Shown: positions 1 to 9,785, counted from the first letter of the stretch. The stretch: 44,794 nt of DNA from Planctomycetota bacterium (GCA_026692845.1 JAPLNM010000046.1:1-44794); one strand, 5' to 3'. The notes: a model not told the origin generated them from the letters alone. Numbers and translations: made by a program.

Positions 1-1335
1 AGTGATGTTGTAGCTGAAGTCGTCGGTTTGACCGAAGGTCATTCCACCCTTGATTCCACCGCCAGCCATCCACATGCAAAAATTCCTCGGGTGGTGATCT
101 CGGCCATAGTTGTCCTTGGACAAGCCACCTTGGCTGTAGACAGTCCGCCCGAATTCACCGCCCCAGACGACCAACGTGTCTTGGAGCAGCCCTCGGCGTT
201 TAAGGTCCTTGATCAGGGCCGCGATGGGTTGATCGGTCTGCTTGCATTGGTTCCCAATCTGCCTTGGTAAGTCGCCGTGTTGGTCCCATCCGCGATGGAG
301 CAATTGAACGACGCGCACACCTCGCTCGACGAGGCGACGGGCTAGAAGGGCGCTGTGTGCGAACGAGCCAGGGTCTCGGACGGCCGGACCGTACATCTCG
401 AGCGTCTCTGCGGTTTCGGTTTCGATGTTGGTCAATTCCGGTACGCTGGCTTGCATCCGGAAGCCCATTTCGTACTGGGCGATGCGGGTGGCTGTTTCTG
501 GATCTCCGAATTCGGTCTGCGAACCTTGATTCAATGCCTGGAGCGAGTCGAGCATCAGACGGCGATCGTCGCGGCTGACACCTGTGGGATTCGGAAGGTA
601 CAAAACCGGATCCCCACTTCCCCTGAGGGCTACCCCATTAAAACGGGTGGGTAGAAACCCGCTGGCCCACATGCGGCTAAACAGGGCTTGTCCATTGCTG
701 TCTTCGGGGAATTTCGGCGTAAAGACAACAAAGGCCGGAAGGTCGTTGCTCTCGCTACCGAGACCATAGGCGAGCCATGAGCCGATACTCCCTTTGCCGG
801 GGACTTCCGACCCGGTCATGACAAACGTGCAGGCCGGATCGTGGTTGATCGCGTTGGTGAAAACGGATTTGACCAGTGCGATCTCATCGACGACTTCGCT
901 GGTATAAGGGAATAGATCGACGTTGGTCCACATCCCGCATTTCCCGCGCTGTTCGTATTTGAACTTCGATGGAGCTACGGGAAATCGGGTCTGACCGCTG
1001 GTCATCGTCGATAAGCGCTGACCGCCTTGGACGCTCGGTGGAAGGTCTTTATCGTAGTATTCAGCCAGCCCTGGTTTGTAGTCCCAGGTATCGATCTGGG
1101 AGGGTGCTCCATTCATGTGCAGATAGATGATGGATTTGGCTTTTGGAGGGAAATGAGGCAGACCTGGTAAAGCCGGGTGGATTCTCGAGGCCGGCTGCCC
1201 TGGATCGGCGAGCAATCGTGGCATTTGCGACTGGCTTGCAAGCAATGCGGTGGCAAGTCCGCCGAACCTGAGTCCCGACGAGCCGAAAAAATTTCTGCGG
1301 CTAAGCCGCATCTGCAGATCATGGAGGTCGTTCAT
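1..1335 (-). CDS. DUF1501 domain protein, 3' end beyond window
   Basis: The frame starts with ATG at 1335 and stays open to base 1, giving 445 codons without a stop, so the C-terminus lies outside the window. The N-terminus (MNDLHDLQMRLSRRNFFGSS) carries a Tat-like SRRNFF motif followed by a short hydrophobic stretch (GGLATALLAS), which suggests export. Further in are the hallmarks of DUF1501 (sulfatase/alkaline-phosphatase-like fold): IYLHMNGAPSQIDTWDYKP, FVMTGSEVPGKGSIGSWLAY, and VVWGGEFGRT with a following DHHPRNFCMW, the usual metal-site-like region. It begins 4 bases after the stop of the DUF1549/DUF1553 gene, so the two are surely co-transcribed. This pair is a standard planctomycete arrangement. 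The reaction and substrate of DUF1501 proteins are unknown to me; a role in degrading sulfated or complex glycans is only inferred from fold and genome context. Confidence 0.93.
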   Translation of the reverse strand, partial: MNDLHDLQMRLSRRNFFGSSGLRFGGLATALLASQSQMPRLLADPGQPASRIHPALPGLPHFPPKAKSIIYLHMNGAPSQIDTWDYKPGLAEYYDKDLPPSVQGGQRLSTMTSGQTRFPVAPSKFKYEQRGKCGMWTNVDLFPYTSEVVDEIALVKSVFTNAINHDPACTFVMTGSEVPGKGSIGSWLAYGLGSESNDLPAFVVFTPKFPEDSNGQALFSRMWASGFLPTRFNGVALRGSGDPVLYLPNPTGVSRDDRRLMLDSLQALNQGSQTEFGDPETATRIAQYEMGFRMQASVPELTNIETETAETLEMYGPAVRDPGSFAHSALLARRLVERGVRVVQLLHRGWDQHGDLPRQIGNQCKQTDQPIAALIKDLKRRGLLQDTLVVWGGEFGRTVYSQGGLSKDNYGRDHHPRNFCMWMAGGGIKGGMTFGQTDDFSYNIT

Positions 1336-1339
1336 GGGA

Positions 1340-4300
1340 TCAGTTTCGCGTAAGGGTTTCGTCCATGTTGAGAATGGTGCTGGCTGCCAGGGTGTAGGCA
1401 GCAAGTTCTGCGGGAGTTAAATCCGCATTGGGTTTGGATTCACCGAGCTGGATCAATTGCTGAGCGTCCTGCGGTGCTCCCTGGTAGCGTTGCATGTGCG
1501 TTGCGATCTGCTTTTCGAGCAACTCGATCTCCTTTGCCGTCGGATTTCGAGAAAGAACGGTCTTAAAGAGGAATTCGATCCGGGCCTGCGGGTTCTTTTC
1601 TCCCAAGGTAAGCACCCGCTGTGCGAGTCCGCGAGCGGCCTCGACGTGCTGAACATCGTTGAGCAACTGGAGGGCTTGAAGCGGAGTATTGCTTCGTTCG
1701 CGACGCGTGCAGGATTGTTCGCGGTTGGGCGCATCGAAATTCACCATGAAAGGGGGTGGTGCTGTCCGCTTGTAAAAAGTGTACAGACTCCTTCGATACA
1801 GCGCTGATCCTTTGTCTTGTTGGTAAAACCGAGTATTGGATCCAACAAAACCGACCGGCTCCCAAACATTGGGTGGTTGGTAGGGCTTGACCCCCTTACC
1901 CCCGAGAGTCAGATCGATCAGCCCACCGACATACAAGGCATTGTCGCGGATCTGCTCGGCGTCGAGCCGAAGTCGCGGCGCATGGGACACGAGTCGATTC
2001 TCTGGGTCTTTCTCCAACGCCTCGGTGGAGATTCGCGAGCTTTGCTTGAACGTCGACGAAGTTAGCATCAACCGCATCAAGGATTTGACATCCCAGCCGG
2101 AGTCTTCGAATTGAATCGCTAGCCAATCGAGCAACTCCGGATGCGAGGGCGATTCACCTTGAGTTCCAAAATCGCCGCTGGTCTTGACCAAACCGATCCC
2201 AAAGACCTGTTGCCAGTATCGATTGACGGCCACTCGTGACGTCAGCGGATGCCTCGGTGAAACCAACCATTCGGCAAGGTCCATGCGATTGAGTTGGCGA
2301 GACTCGTGCTTTTGGATCGCTGGCAGAACCGAGAGCACACCGGGCTGTACCTTATCGCCGGGTTGGTTGTATTGGCCTCGCAGCATTACGAAGCTTTCCC
2401 GGGGGGTAGGGTTGTCCTTGTAGACAAAGGTACTGGGAATCGCGTTGTAAAAACTCTCGCGTTCGCTTCGAATGCGATCGACTTGGCCAACCCATTCGTT
2501 CAACGCTGGCTTGGTCTCGGTACAAATCCGGCTTAGGTAGTAGTCTTTGAGCCTTGCAACGGAACCTGCATCCGAAGCCGGTTCAATGCCAGCCTTGGCG
2601 ATGTTGTTTAAGTCGCCAGGCAAACCCGGCGTATCCTTCCCCTTAGCCGCTTTGGACCAAGCGACAAAAGATCGGAGCGGATCGTTCGCAGGATCGCTTA
2701 CTCCCACCACACCGATTTTGTCCCAATAGACCGTCCCACCGAATTGGGTGGTTGCAAATCCCGTCAGGTTATCGCCGGTGTTGAGACCTAGTTTGTCGGC
2801 TGGGATTTCTAATCGTACCCATTGCCCGGTCGCTGGAAGTTCGCCCATGTGGACGCGTTCAGCAGTGTTCGGTGCCCCCCATTGAATCGCATCGTACTGA
2901 CCCCACACGGCTCGGTGTTGCCAGCCACTTCGGTGGTATTGCAACATAATCGCCTTTGGAACATTCGCAGGATCGATGTAAACGTTTGCAAACAACGTGG
3001 CCTGGGAAGGAACCGTCACGGGGGTTTTCGATTGGTCCCACACGTCTTGAGACAGCCCAGCATCGGTGCGCTTCAGGGCCCGCTTGCCACTAAGTACTTT
3101 TTCACCCTGCTCGACAGTAACAAAAGTCGTCGGGTGCCCTGGAGCCCCAGCGACATTGCCTCCTGGTGGGTAATCGTCCTCCATCCATACCACTTCGGTT
3201 GAGGACGCCTCGGGCTTCGGGTCGGCCAACCCCGGATCTTGGTAGACGACTTTTCCAACCGCTTCATTAAGAGCTTTTTGGCCAGCAGTGATCTTTTGAT
3301 CGTAGTCGGCTAACTTGGCTTTCTCCTGCTCGGTTTCCAGTTTCAAAACCGGATTGGTAAGCAACGCATTACCGTCCATGGCTGGATCGGCCGACGCATT
3401 GAAAAATGCGTACATCGAATAGAATTCTTTGGCAGAGATGGGGTCGAATTTGTGGTCGTGGCACACCGCGCAGCCGGCCGTCAGTGCCAACCATGTCGAG
3501 GCCATCGTGCTGGTTCGATCGACTGCATAACGGTAGTAGAACTCCGAATCGATCGATCCACCTTCGCTCGTCGTGACGTTGCAGCGGTTGAAACCGGTCG
3601 CGATAAGTTGATCGATCGTCGGTTGGTCCAACAGGTCGCCCGCGAGTTGCTCGATGGTGAACTGGTCAAAGGGCATGTTGCGGTTGAAACTCTGGACGAC
3701 CCAATCGCGATAAGCCCACATCTGACGTTCGTTATCCAGATGCAAGCCGTGGGTGTCGGCGTACCTTGCAATGTCAAGCCAGTGCCTAGCCATCTCCTCG
3801 CCGTAGCGATTCGACTGCAAGTAACGGTCAACCATTTTCTCATAAGCGTCCGGCGAGGTATCGGACAGGTACGCCTGGGCCTCTTCGGCCGTCGGCGGTA
3901 ATCCGGTCAACGCGAAGGCCACGCGGCGGATCAAGGTCGATGGGTTGGCTTGCTCAGATAACTTCCAGCCCTGGGTCGCTAGGCGCTTGCCGATGAACGC
4001 ATCGATGGAATTCTTGCCGCCGAGGACTTGAGCCGGCACCTCAGACTCCACCGGAGCTTCGAAAGCCCAGTGCTTTTGATACTTGGCCCCCTCTTGGATC
4101 CAACGACCTAGCAATTCGATTTCTGCCGGTGTGAGCTCCTTGTGACTCTCTGGCGGAGGCATTTTCGTATCCGGATCGGACGTGTGCAGGCGATCCCAAA
4201 GCAGACTTTGACTCGTATCCCCAGGGGCGATAGCCCTCTTGGAATCCCGCTCTAAGGTCGCTCCATCGAACGTATCGAGCCGCAGGCCAGCCTCGCGTTT

Positions 4301-4450
4301 CTTCTCGTCGAAACCATGGCAAGCAAAGCATTTGTCGGCCAGAATCGGTCTGATATCGCGGTTGTAACTGATCGGGGGCTGTGCCATCAGAGCACCAACA
4401 AAACAACCCATCGATCCAAACGCAATCGCTTGGGTAAAAAATCGTTTCAT
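1340..4450 (-). CDS. Secreted DUF1549/DUF1553 Planctomycete cytochrome-type protein
   Basis: About 1036 residues from ATG at 4450 (MKRFFTQ); an ATG four codons upstream (4462) is possible, but the MKRFF start gives a normal signal peptide ending near MAQPP. Domain order: PSCyt1 haem-like domain with CFACHG (about 41-46) and a distal MPPP motif; DUF1549 (about 145-350) with HWLDIARYADTHG and a second CxxCH motif (CAVCH, about 327-331); an inserted beta-rich region (about 420-580) that looks like a carbohydrate-binding or concanavalin-like module (Gly/Trp/aromatic-rich, ending in FGGTVYWDKIGVVG); then DUF1553/PSD1 (about 690-950) with LAEWLVSPRHPLTSRVAVNR. The family is abundant in Planctomycetes and usually paired with DUF1501, as here. 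It is probably periplasmic. Haem attachment is suggested by the CxxCH motifs but not proven, and the reaction is unknown. Confidence 0.95.
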   Translation of the reverse strand: MKRFFTQAIAFGSMGCFVGALMAQPPISYNRDIRPILADKCFACHGFDEKKREAGLRLDTFDGATLERDSKRAIAPGDTSQSLLWDRLHTSDPDTKMPPPESHKELTPAEIELLGRWIQEGAKYQKHWAFEAPVESEVPAQVLGGKNSIDAFIGKRLATQGWKLSEQANPSTLIRRVAFALTGLPPTAEEAQAYLSDTSPDAYEKMVDRYLQSNRYGEEMARHWLDIARYADTHGLHLDNERQMWAYRDWVVQSFNRNMPFDQFTIEQLAGDLLDQPTIDQLIATGFNRCNVTTSEGGSIDSEFYYRYAVDRTSTMASTWLALTAGCAVCHDHKFDPISAKEFYSMYAFFNASADPAMDGNALLTNPVLKLETEQEKAKLADYDQKITAGQKALNEAVGKVVYQDPGLADPKPEASSTEVVWMEDDYPPGGNVAGAPGHPTTFVTVEQGEKVLSGKRALKRTDAGLSQDVWDQSKTPVTVPSQATLFANVYIDPANVPKAIMLQYHRSGWQHRAVWGQYDAIQWGAPNTAERVHMGELPATGQWVRLEIPADKLGLNTGDNLTGFATTQFGGTVYWDKIGVVGVSDPANDPLRSFVAWSKAAKGKDTPGLPGDLNNIAKAGIEPASDAGSVARLKDYYLSRICTETKPALNEWVGQVDRIRSERESFYNAIPSTFVYKDNPTPRESFVMLRGQYNQPGDKVQPGVLSVLPAIQKHESRQLNRMDLAEWLVSPRHPLTSRVAVNRYWQQVFGIGLVKTSGDFGTQGESPSHPELLDWLAIQFEDSGWDVKSLMRLMLTSSTFKQSSRISTEALEKDPENRLVSHAPRLRLDAEQIRDNALYVGGLIDLTLGGKGVKPYQPPNVWEPVGFVGSNTRFYQQDKGSALYRRSLYTFYKRTAPPPFMVNFDAPNREQSCTRRERSNTPLQALQLLNDVQHVEAARGLAQRVLTLGEKNPQARIEFLFKTVLSRNPTAKEIELLEKQIATHMQRYQGAPQDAQQLIQLGESKPNADLTPAELAAYTLAASTILNMDETLTRN

Positions 4451-4714
4451 GTTCCGTACCAATCGAGGGGATCGAGGCGGGAAAAGGCACCAGCAGGCTT
4501 AGATTCAGCCCGCAAAAAGGAACTTGATTATAACCACTCGATCGGCTCCCCATAAGAGACACAAGGGGATGGAAAAACGCTGTTTCTTACGGTTTAGCCA
4601 TCAAACTCCCCTCTCGATTCCAGGCAAATACCGAGAATATCATTGATCCGATACAACCCCGAAAGGCGATACAAACTCTACAGATTATCACTCTTTTTTG
4701 GTTGGGATCTCACA
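4451..4714. other. Divergent intergenic region
   Basis: This 264-base region separates the divergently read DUF1553 gene and the porin gene, so promoters for both should lie here. I see a direct repeat of GATACAA (near 4650 and 4669) and AT-rich stretches (for example CTCTTTTTTG at 4691) just before the porin, but no promoter pair convincing enough to name and no gene. Confidence 0.4.
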
Positions 4715-6064
4715 ATGAATGCTAGCTCTCGCGGTTTCCGCATTCGTCTGCTGGGCTTGATGTTTTTGGGATTTGCCCAGACGGGCATCCCCGCAGACCC
4801 ACCTGCACCAACCGAGGTCCTTCTAAGCCCTAGCGAACCGGCACCGGTTGCTGAAAAGAAACTGCCGAGCGTCCAACTCAGCGGAGTTTTTCAAGCCGAC
4901 GGAGTCGCCTTCGATCAGAATGACGCGAGTCGCCTGGCCTACGGGCGAATCGAAAGCGGTGCCGATTTTCGACGCGCTCGACTCGGTGCCAAAGGCTCAT
5001 TGACCGACCGCATGGACTATTTTATGCAAATGGACTTTGCGTTCTTCGGTCGTCCCACTTTCACAGACCTCTGGGTAGATTTCAAAGAAGTGGGACCTCT
5101 GGGAACCGTCCGCGTAGGACAGTGGAAGCAACCTTTTTCCCTCGAAGCCGTCAGTAGCTTTCGCTACACGACGTTTATGGAACGTGCTGGGGTATTTCAA
5201 GCGTTCGTTCCCTTTCGGCACATGGGTATCGGGTTCTATGACCACTCCAAGGACGAGCGATGGACATGGGCTGGCTCGTACCTAAGGACCGGGCAAGACC
5301 AATTCGGCGGATCGCTCAGCACCGATCAAGGAAATGGCCTTGCTGGTCGACTGACTCACTTGGCATGGTCCAATCCTGAAGGCAACGATTACCTCCACTT
5401 GGGCTTCGGCTACTACCTGAACGCACCCTCGAATGGACGCATCCGCTCTAGAAGCGTTCCGGAAATCTATGTAGGCGAGTACGTCTCGCCAGCGGGTGAA
5501 CCCAATGGGACCAGTGGGCAACCGGTAGGAACGATCGCAAATGGAACGCCGTTCTTCGTCGATACCGGCTTGCTGTCCGACGTGAGCTTGGTCAACACGT
5601 ATGGAACGGAACAATTATGGGTAACGGGCCCCTTGTCGATTCAATCCGAATGGATGGCTCAGCACATCGACAGTTCAGTGATCTCGAATGGATTGCTCTG
5701 GGGTGGGTATTCCCAAGTGGGTTATTTCCTGACGGGGGAACATCGCCCCTACGATCGCAAGTCTGGAACCATCGATCGTGTCAAACCCTTGAGCAGCGTA
5801 ACGAAGTCCGGCGGGATAGGGGCATGGGAAGTGGCCCTCAGATGGTCCTATCTGGACTTGCTCGATCGTCAAATTCGAGGAGGAGAAATGGAAAACATTA
5901 CGGCGGGATTGAACTGGTATGTCAATCCAAACTGCAAGTGTGTCTTCAACTACATCCACTGCGACGCGATGGCCCGCAGTTCTCGCAACGGCATCATCAC
6001 AGGCAACGATTTGATCGCATCGACAACCCACGCTTTCGGACTGAGATGCCAAATCGATTTCTAG
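4715..6064 (+). CDS. Phosphate-selective porin O/P (OprP/OprO-like) outer-membrane protein
   Basis: About 449 residues. ATG at 4715 (MNASSRGFRIRLLGLMFLGF) is preferred over an upstream ATG at 4643 because it places a positively charged, hydrophobic signal peptide at the very N-terminus, cleaved near GIPADPP. A short Pro-rich linker follows, then a beta-strand-rich barrel that begins VQLSGVFQADGVAFDQND and contains the family's typical RRARLGAKGSLTDRMDYFMQMDFA and LWVDFKEVGPLGTVRVGQWKQPFSLE segments. The C-terminus ends in the aromatic GLRCQIDF, the sort of terminal strand recognised by the BAM machinery. The protein should sit in the outer membrane and allow diffusion of anions or small solutes; phosphate specificity cannot be read from sequence. 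The gene stands alone between a divergent and a convergent neighbour. Confidence 0.9.
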   Translation: MNASSRGFRIRLLGLMFLGFAQTGIPADPPAPTEVLLSPSEPAPVAEKKLPSVQLSGVFQADGVAFDQNDASRLAYGRIESGADFRRARLGAKGSLTDRMDYFMQMDFAFFGRPTFTDLWVDFKEVGPLGTVRVGQWKQPFSLEAVSSFRYTTFMERAGVFQAFVPFRHMGIGFYDHSKDERWTWAGSYLRTGQDQFGGSLSTDQGNGLAGRLTHLAWSNPEGNDYLHLGFGYYLNAPSNGRIRSRSVPEIYVGEYVSPAGEPNGTSGQPVGTIANGTPFFVDTGLLSDVSLVNTYGTEQLWVTGPLSIQSEWMAQHIDSSVISNGLLWGGYSQVGYFLTGEHRPYDRKSGTIDRVKPLSSVTKSGGIGAWEVALRWSYLDLLDRQIRGGEMENITAGLNWYVNPNCKCVFNYIHCDAMARSSRNGIITGNDLIASTTHAFGLRCQIDF

Positions 6065-6110
6065 TGTTAGCGGTCGAAGCAGGACCTAGATATAGCCTCT
6101 AGCGCTCGAC

Positions 6111-6494
6111 CTAGAACGGTGCGTCGCCTGCATCGTCGGAAGAAGCTTGAGAAAACTCATCATTGATCGATCCGCTCGATCCACCGGATTCACCAGCTCC
6201 CTCAGCCGATCGACGGTACGACAAGGCCTCTGCGCTGAGGAAGTACTTGACCTCACTCTGTGGATCTCGTTGCCACTTGCGGCCCGAAAGCCTGTAGTTG
6301 ACGGTGATGTCGTCGCCGACACTCAACGCATCGGCGCTATCGCAAGCATCTCCGATGAAATCCAAGGGGATGTAGTTGGTGAATCGACCCAGGTTTTGTT
6401 CGAGCACGACGGTCCGCTTGCGGAAACCTTTTTGCCCGAAGGTTTTTGTATCCTCGATCAAATGGACGATGCCTCGGAGTGTAGCGTTTGACAT
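6111..6494 (-). CDS. DUF3127 domain protein
   Basis: 127 residues from ATG at 6494 (MSNATLRGIVHLIEDTKTFG); the frame is open further upstream to 6593 but that extension has no family resemblance. The body (GFRKRTVVLEQ, FTNYIPLDFIGDACD, LSVGDDITVNYRLSGRKW) matches the small beta-barrel DUF3127 family, whose OB-like pattern suggests single-stranded nucleic-acid binding. The tail (about 95-127) is a Gly/Ser/Asp-rich acidic extension ending DDAGDAPF, reminiscent of the acidic tips of SSB proteins; this similarity and any SSB-like role are inference. It lies 122 bases downstream of the MutS-like gene on the same strand and ends 46 bases from the convergent porin gene. Confidence 0.85.
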   Translation of the reverse strand: MSNATLRGIVHLIEDTKTFGQKGFRKRTVVLEQNLGRFTNYIPLDFIGDACDSADALSVGDDITVNYRLSGRKWQRDPQSEVKYFLSAEALSYRRSAEGAGESGGSSGSINDEFSQASSDDAGDAPF

Positions 6495-6616
6495 AGCAAG
6501 CGAGCTTTCGAGTGAAAAACGAAGGACCAGATGGACGATCTGGGGGGAAATTCTACGCGTTATTTCCTCGATTGGAATAGCACCGCGTCGCATTGACTAC
6601 GACGAGCCCTTGACCA

Positions 6617-8506
6617 TCAAGGCTTCTGGGATCGCTTCGACAGCCCGACCATCTCCAAGAGCTTGAGCGCATTGGTCGTCGGGGTCACTCCAGCCCTCAT
6701 TTTGTAATCGAAACGCATCTGCTCGACTCCGTCGATCGACTCAAAATACTCTCGAAAATGAACCACTTGGGCCACCCTGGCGATCCCCTGGCAATTGGCC
6801 AACTCCAAATCGTGCGTGCTGGCCACGACCAACGCTCCGAGCTGGACGAATTGATCGAGAACCTGCTCGACGGCGATTTGTCGCTCGCGCGAGTTGGTCC
6901 CTTGGAGGATTTCATCGAGCAGGACCAAGGACACGCGATTGCCCCCGGAGGCTTGATGCTCACGGGTCGCATCGGTGATCGACCGGAGACGCTTGAGCTC
7001 GGCCATAAAAAACGATACGCCGTCGGCTAAACTGTCTTGGACACGGATGCTCGAGGCAAGCGCGCAATTCGGACCGACCCAAGAACTGCAAGCGACGCGA
7101 CTTCCGAGCCGACCCAAAACCGTATTGATCCCAAGGGACCGGAGCAACGTCGACTTGCCTGCCATATTGCTGCCGGTTACGAGCAGCAACGGGTGACTCT
7201 CAGCAATATGCACATCGTTAAGCACCCGATGGGTATCGGGGATCAACGGGTGTCCCAATTCCGTAACCCTCAAGTCTCGGCTGGAAACATCATTGCATTT
7301 CGGGTACTTCCAATGAGGATATTCGTCCGAGACGGCAGCACCGCTGACCAAGGCCTCGATCTGTCCAAGCCCTTCGATCCAAGCCTCGACCTTTGTCCCA
7401 TGGCGAGCCTTCCACGCCTCGAGCGATTCCAAAACCCGTGCGTCCCAAAACAGGGTCAGCTGAACGAACCAATACGGTATAAAGAGCAATGGATTGCGCT
7501 GAATGCCAGCCCACCGCATGCGTCGCTGAAGGTTCGCAATCGCGTCGGTCGCCGGTATTTCTCCTACGAAAAATCGTTTCCGTAACTCGACCAATAATAT
7601 CGACTCGGGCTCGAGCTTTTCGACGAGTCCAAACAGCTCTTTGAGCGACGAAAGTTCACGATTCGCGTTTCCAATTTGGACGAACAAATCATGGATTCGA
7701 CCGATGATCGAAACGGTGACGAGCAAATTGATCGTCACGGCCGCTAGGAATGCGAAAAAACCGATACTGAAGACAGATGCCTGAGCCGTCAGGATCCCCG
7801 CAATCATGACAGCAATTGCGATCAGCACGCCGATCGGTCCGATCCACGTCAGCGGTCGCAGCCAAGCTCGATCGTCGAAGAGTCCTGGAAATTTACCCCA
7901 GGCCGCTATCCTCTCGGGCGAAGTATCGCAACCTCGAAACCCTAATGCCGCATCCCAAAACGACTCGCGCCAAACGCGCTGGTGAGCAAGCTCCTCGACG
8001 GCTTGCTGACGGTCGGCAATCGCTGAAAATGCAGACCAGTTGCCCATCCACTCGGCGATGGTTTTCGCTCCCGATTCGGTCACGGCCAGCGAAAACCAAC
8101 GAAATAACGATCGATCGCCGAAAAGATCCAGATCCTTGGACAACTCATTTGCATAGCCTATTGCCGCTTGCTCGGTGGGCAACGCAGGAAGTTCACTCCA
8201 ATCCCTTATGCAACGGGCCTGCATCCGGCGGTAAAAATTTCGCTTTTGAATCGACCAATCCAGCCGGTCTCGGAGCACTTCTTGCCATGATGCTAACGCC
8301 AAAAATGCAACGATCAGCAGCAACCCGAACTGCCAAACCAAGCTGGGCAATTGAGGCTCACTGAAACCGGCAATGGCCAACAACAGACCCGGCAATGCCG
8401 TAGCCAAGCGCCCCATACTGAGCTTCTTGGAAAGCGCTTCCCCCTTGGAAATGCTAGCTTCAAGTTTTTCCTTGTTTCGCTCGTAGTCAGACTGTGCTGT
8501 TCCCAA
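6617..8506 (-). CDS. Membrane-anchored MutS-like ATPase
   Basis: 629 residues. The start codon is TTG at 8506; an in-frame TGA lies only two codons upstream, and the resulting N-terminus (SDYERNKEKLEASISKGEAL) has the helical pattern seen in this subfamily, so it is preferred over ATG at 8416. Two hydrophobic pairs (about 33-49/56-74 and 218-240/244-268) predict four membrane helices. A MutS lever/clamp-like helical region follows (about 270-390), then the MutS-type ABC ATPase: Walker A TGSNMAGKST (about 444-453) and Walker B LVLLDEILQGTNSRER (about 527-542) with the downstream ASTHD switch. It lacks the mismatch-recognition N-terminal domain of true MutS, so mismatch repair is not expected. 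Starts 24 bases after the end of ftsY. Its substrate is unknown. Confidence 0.9.
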   Translation of the reverse strand: MGTAQSDYERNKEKLEASISKGEALSKKLSMGRLATALPGLLLAIAGFSEPQLPSLVWQFGLLLIVAFLALASWQEVLRDRLDWSIQKRNFYRRMQARCIRDWSELPALPTEQAAIGYANELSKDLDLFGDRSLFRWFSLAVTESGAKTIAEWMGNWSAFSAIADRQQAVEELAHQRVWRESFWDAALGFRGCDTSPERIAAWGKFPGLFDDRAWLRPLTWIGPIGVLIAIAVMIAGILTAQASVFSIGFFAFLAAVTINLLVTVSIIGRIHDLFVQIGNANRELSSLKELFGLVEKLEPESILLVELRKRFFVGEIPATDAIANLQRRMRWAGIQRNPLLFIPYWFVQLTLFWDARVLESLEAWKARHGTKVEAWIEGLGQIEALVSGAAVSDEYPHWKYPKCNDVSSRDLRVTELGHPLIPDTHRVLNDVHIAESHPLLLVTGSNMAGKSTLLRSLGINTVLGRLGSRVACSSWVGPNCALASSIRVQDSLADGVSFFMAELKRLRSITDATREHQASGGNRVSLVLLDEILQGTNSRERQIAVEQVLDQFVQLGALVVASTHDLELANCQGIARVAQVVHFREYFESIDGVEQMRFDYKMRAGVTPTTNALKLLEMVGLSKRSQKP

Positions 8507-8530
8507 AATTCACTCACTGGCATTCGGATT

Positions 8531-9667
8531 TCAGGAGAACAATGCAGCAGCGAAATCGTCGGGCGAGAACTCCTGAAGGTCCGGTAGCTTCTCGCCGATT
8601 CCAATAAACTTCACCGGCAGACCAAACTGTTCGGCGATCGGGATGATCACCCCCCCTTTGGCCGTACCATCGAGCTTCGATAGGACAATCCCGGTGCACC
8701 CGGCAGCTTCGGAAAAACCCTTGGCCTGACTGATCGCATTTTGGCCTGCTGTCGCGTCGAGGACCAACAAAACCTCATGGGGGGCAGTCTCAACGTGCTT
8801 TTGTAAGACGCGTTTGATTTTCTCAAGCTGCTGCATCAGATGGCTCTGCGTTTGCAATCGACCGGCCGTGTCGACGATGCAAACATCGTAACCCTCAGCC
8901 ACTGCGCGCTGCATGGCTTTGAAGGCGACCGAAGCCGGATCGGAACCCTGTTCCCCCATGACAATATCGCATCCGATCCGATCGGCCCATATTCTAAGCT
9001 GCTCGACGGCCGCTGCCCGAAAGGTATCCCCTGCAGCCAATAACACACGCTTGCCCTGACGTGTCAAGCGATGCGCAATTTTCGCGATCGATGTGGTTTT
9101 TCCCGATCCATTAACCCCGACGACTAGAATTACCGCAGGCTTGGTATTCGGAAGATTGAGCGTCCCACCCTTGCTCTTGAGCGATTCGGCTACCCGGTCG
9201 CGGATGATCCTCAAGACATCTTCTTGATGGACTTTCCGAGCCCGATACTGATCGTGAATCGAATCCTTGATTTTCGTCGCCATGCTCGGACCCATATCGG
9301 TCCGGATCAAGATCGCATAGAGATTCGACAGAAACGCCTCGTCGACCAACTCGCCTTCGGATTTCCACAAGTCGCGGATATCGGTACGAAGCAGGTCGTT
9401 GGTCTTTTGCAATGCCCGCCGGAACCAACTGACCTTGGCGGCTGAAGTCTCTGCTGAACTCTCCGACAAACTCTCAACCGAAGGCTCCGTCGAGGCGAGG
9501 TCTGACTGGCCCACGTCGGACACCGTCTGGGTCCGGGAATCCTGCGTCTGAGCATCCAAAGTCCGCAAATCCGCAATGGGGCTCTCTTGTGCGTGCCCGG
9601 AAGCTTCCTCAGGTATATTGGAGGTGACGGCGTCCGAAGCCGACTTCTTTTTCTTCCAGAAAATCAT
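8531..9667 (-). CDS. ftsY: Signal recognition particle receptor FtsY
   Basis: 378 residues from ATG at 9667 (MIFWKKKKSASD), a better fit than the ATG at 9733 because the family typically starts with a short aromatic/basic segment. The N-terminal about 75 residues are the variable acidic linker (rich in E, S, T, Q). The N domain follows (WFRRALQKTNDLLRTDI), then the SRP GTPase G domain with P-loop GVNGSGKTTSIAKIA, the DTFRAAAVEQL motif, DTAGRLQTQ and SKLDGTAKGG. The C-terminal GIGEKLPDLQEFSPDDFAAALF is diagnostic of FtsY rather than Ffh or FlhF. It docks SRP-bound ribosomes at the inner membrane for co-translational insertion. Downstream and probably co-transcribed is a MutS-like membrane ATPase. 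Confidence 0.97.
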   Translation of the reverse strand: MIFWKKKKSASDAVTSNIPEEASGHAQESPIADLRTLDAQTQDSRTQTVSDVGQSDLASTEPSVESLSESSAETSAAKVSWFRRALQKTNDLLRTDIRDLWKSEGELVDEAFLSNLYAILIRTDMGPSMATKIKDSIHDQYRARKVHQEDVLRIIRDRVAESLKSKGGTLNLPNTKPAVILVVGVNGSGKTTSIAKIAHRLTRQGKRVLLAAGDTFRAAAVEQLRIWADRIGCDIVMGEQGSDPASVAFKAMQRAVAEGYDVCIVDTAGRLQTQSHLMQQLEKIKRVLQKHVETAPHEVLLVLDATAGQNAISQAKGFSEAAGCTGIVLSKLDGTAKGGVIIPIAEQFGLPVKFIGIGEKLPDLQEFSPDDFAAALFS

Positions 9668-9785
9668 GGGTACAAGGGTCCTTAATCGGGAGTGCCAGCC
9701 CAAGGTTTTAGTCGGGGCGATTCGAGTCGACAAGGGAGAATCGATGCGGCCGGGTGGCTTCTGTCTTTTTTAGGTAAAAAACCCA

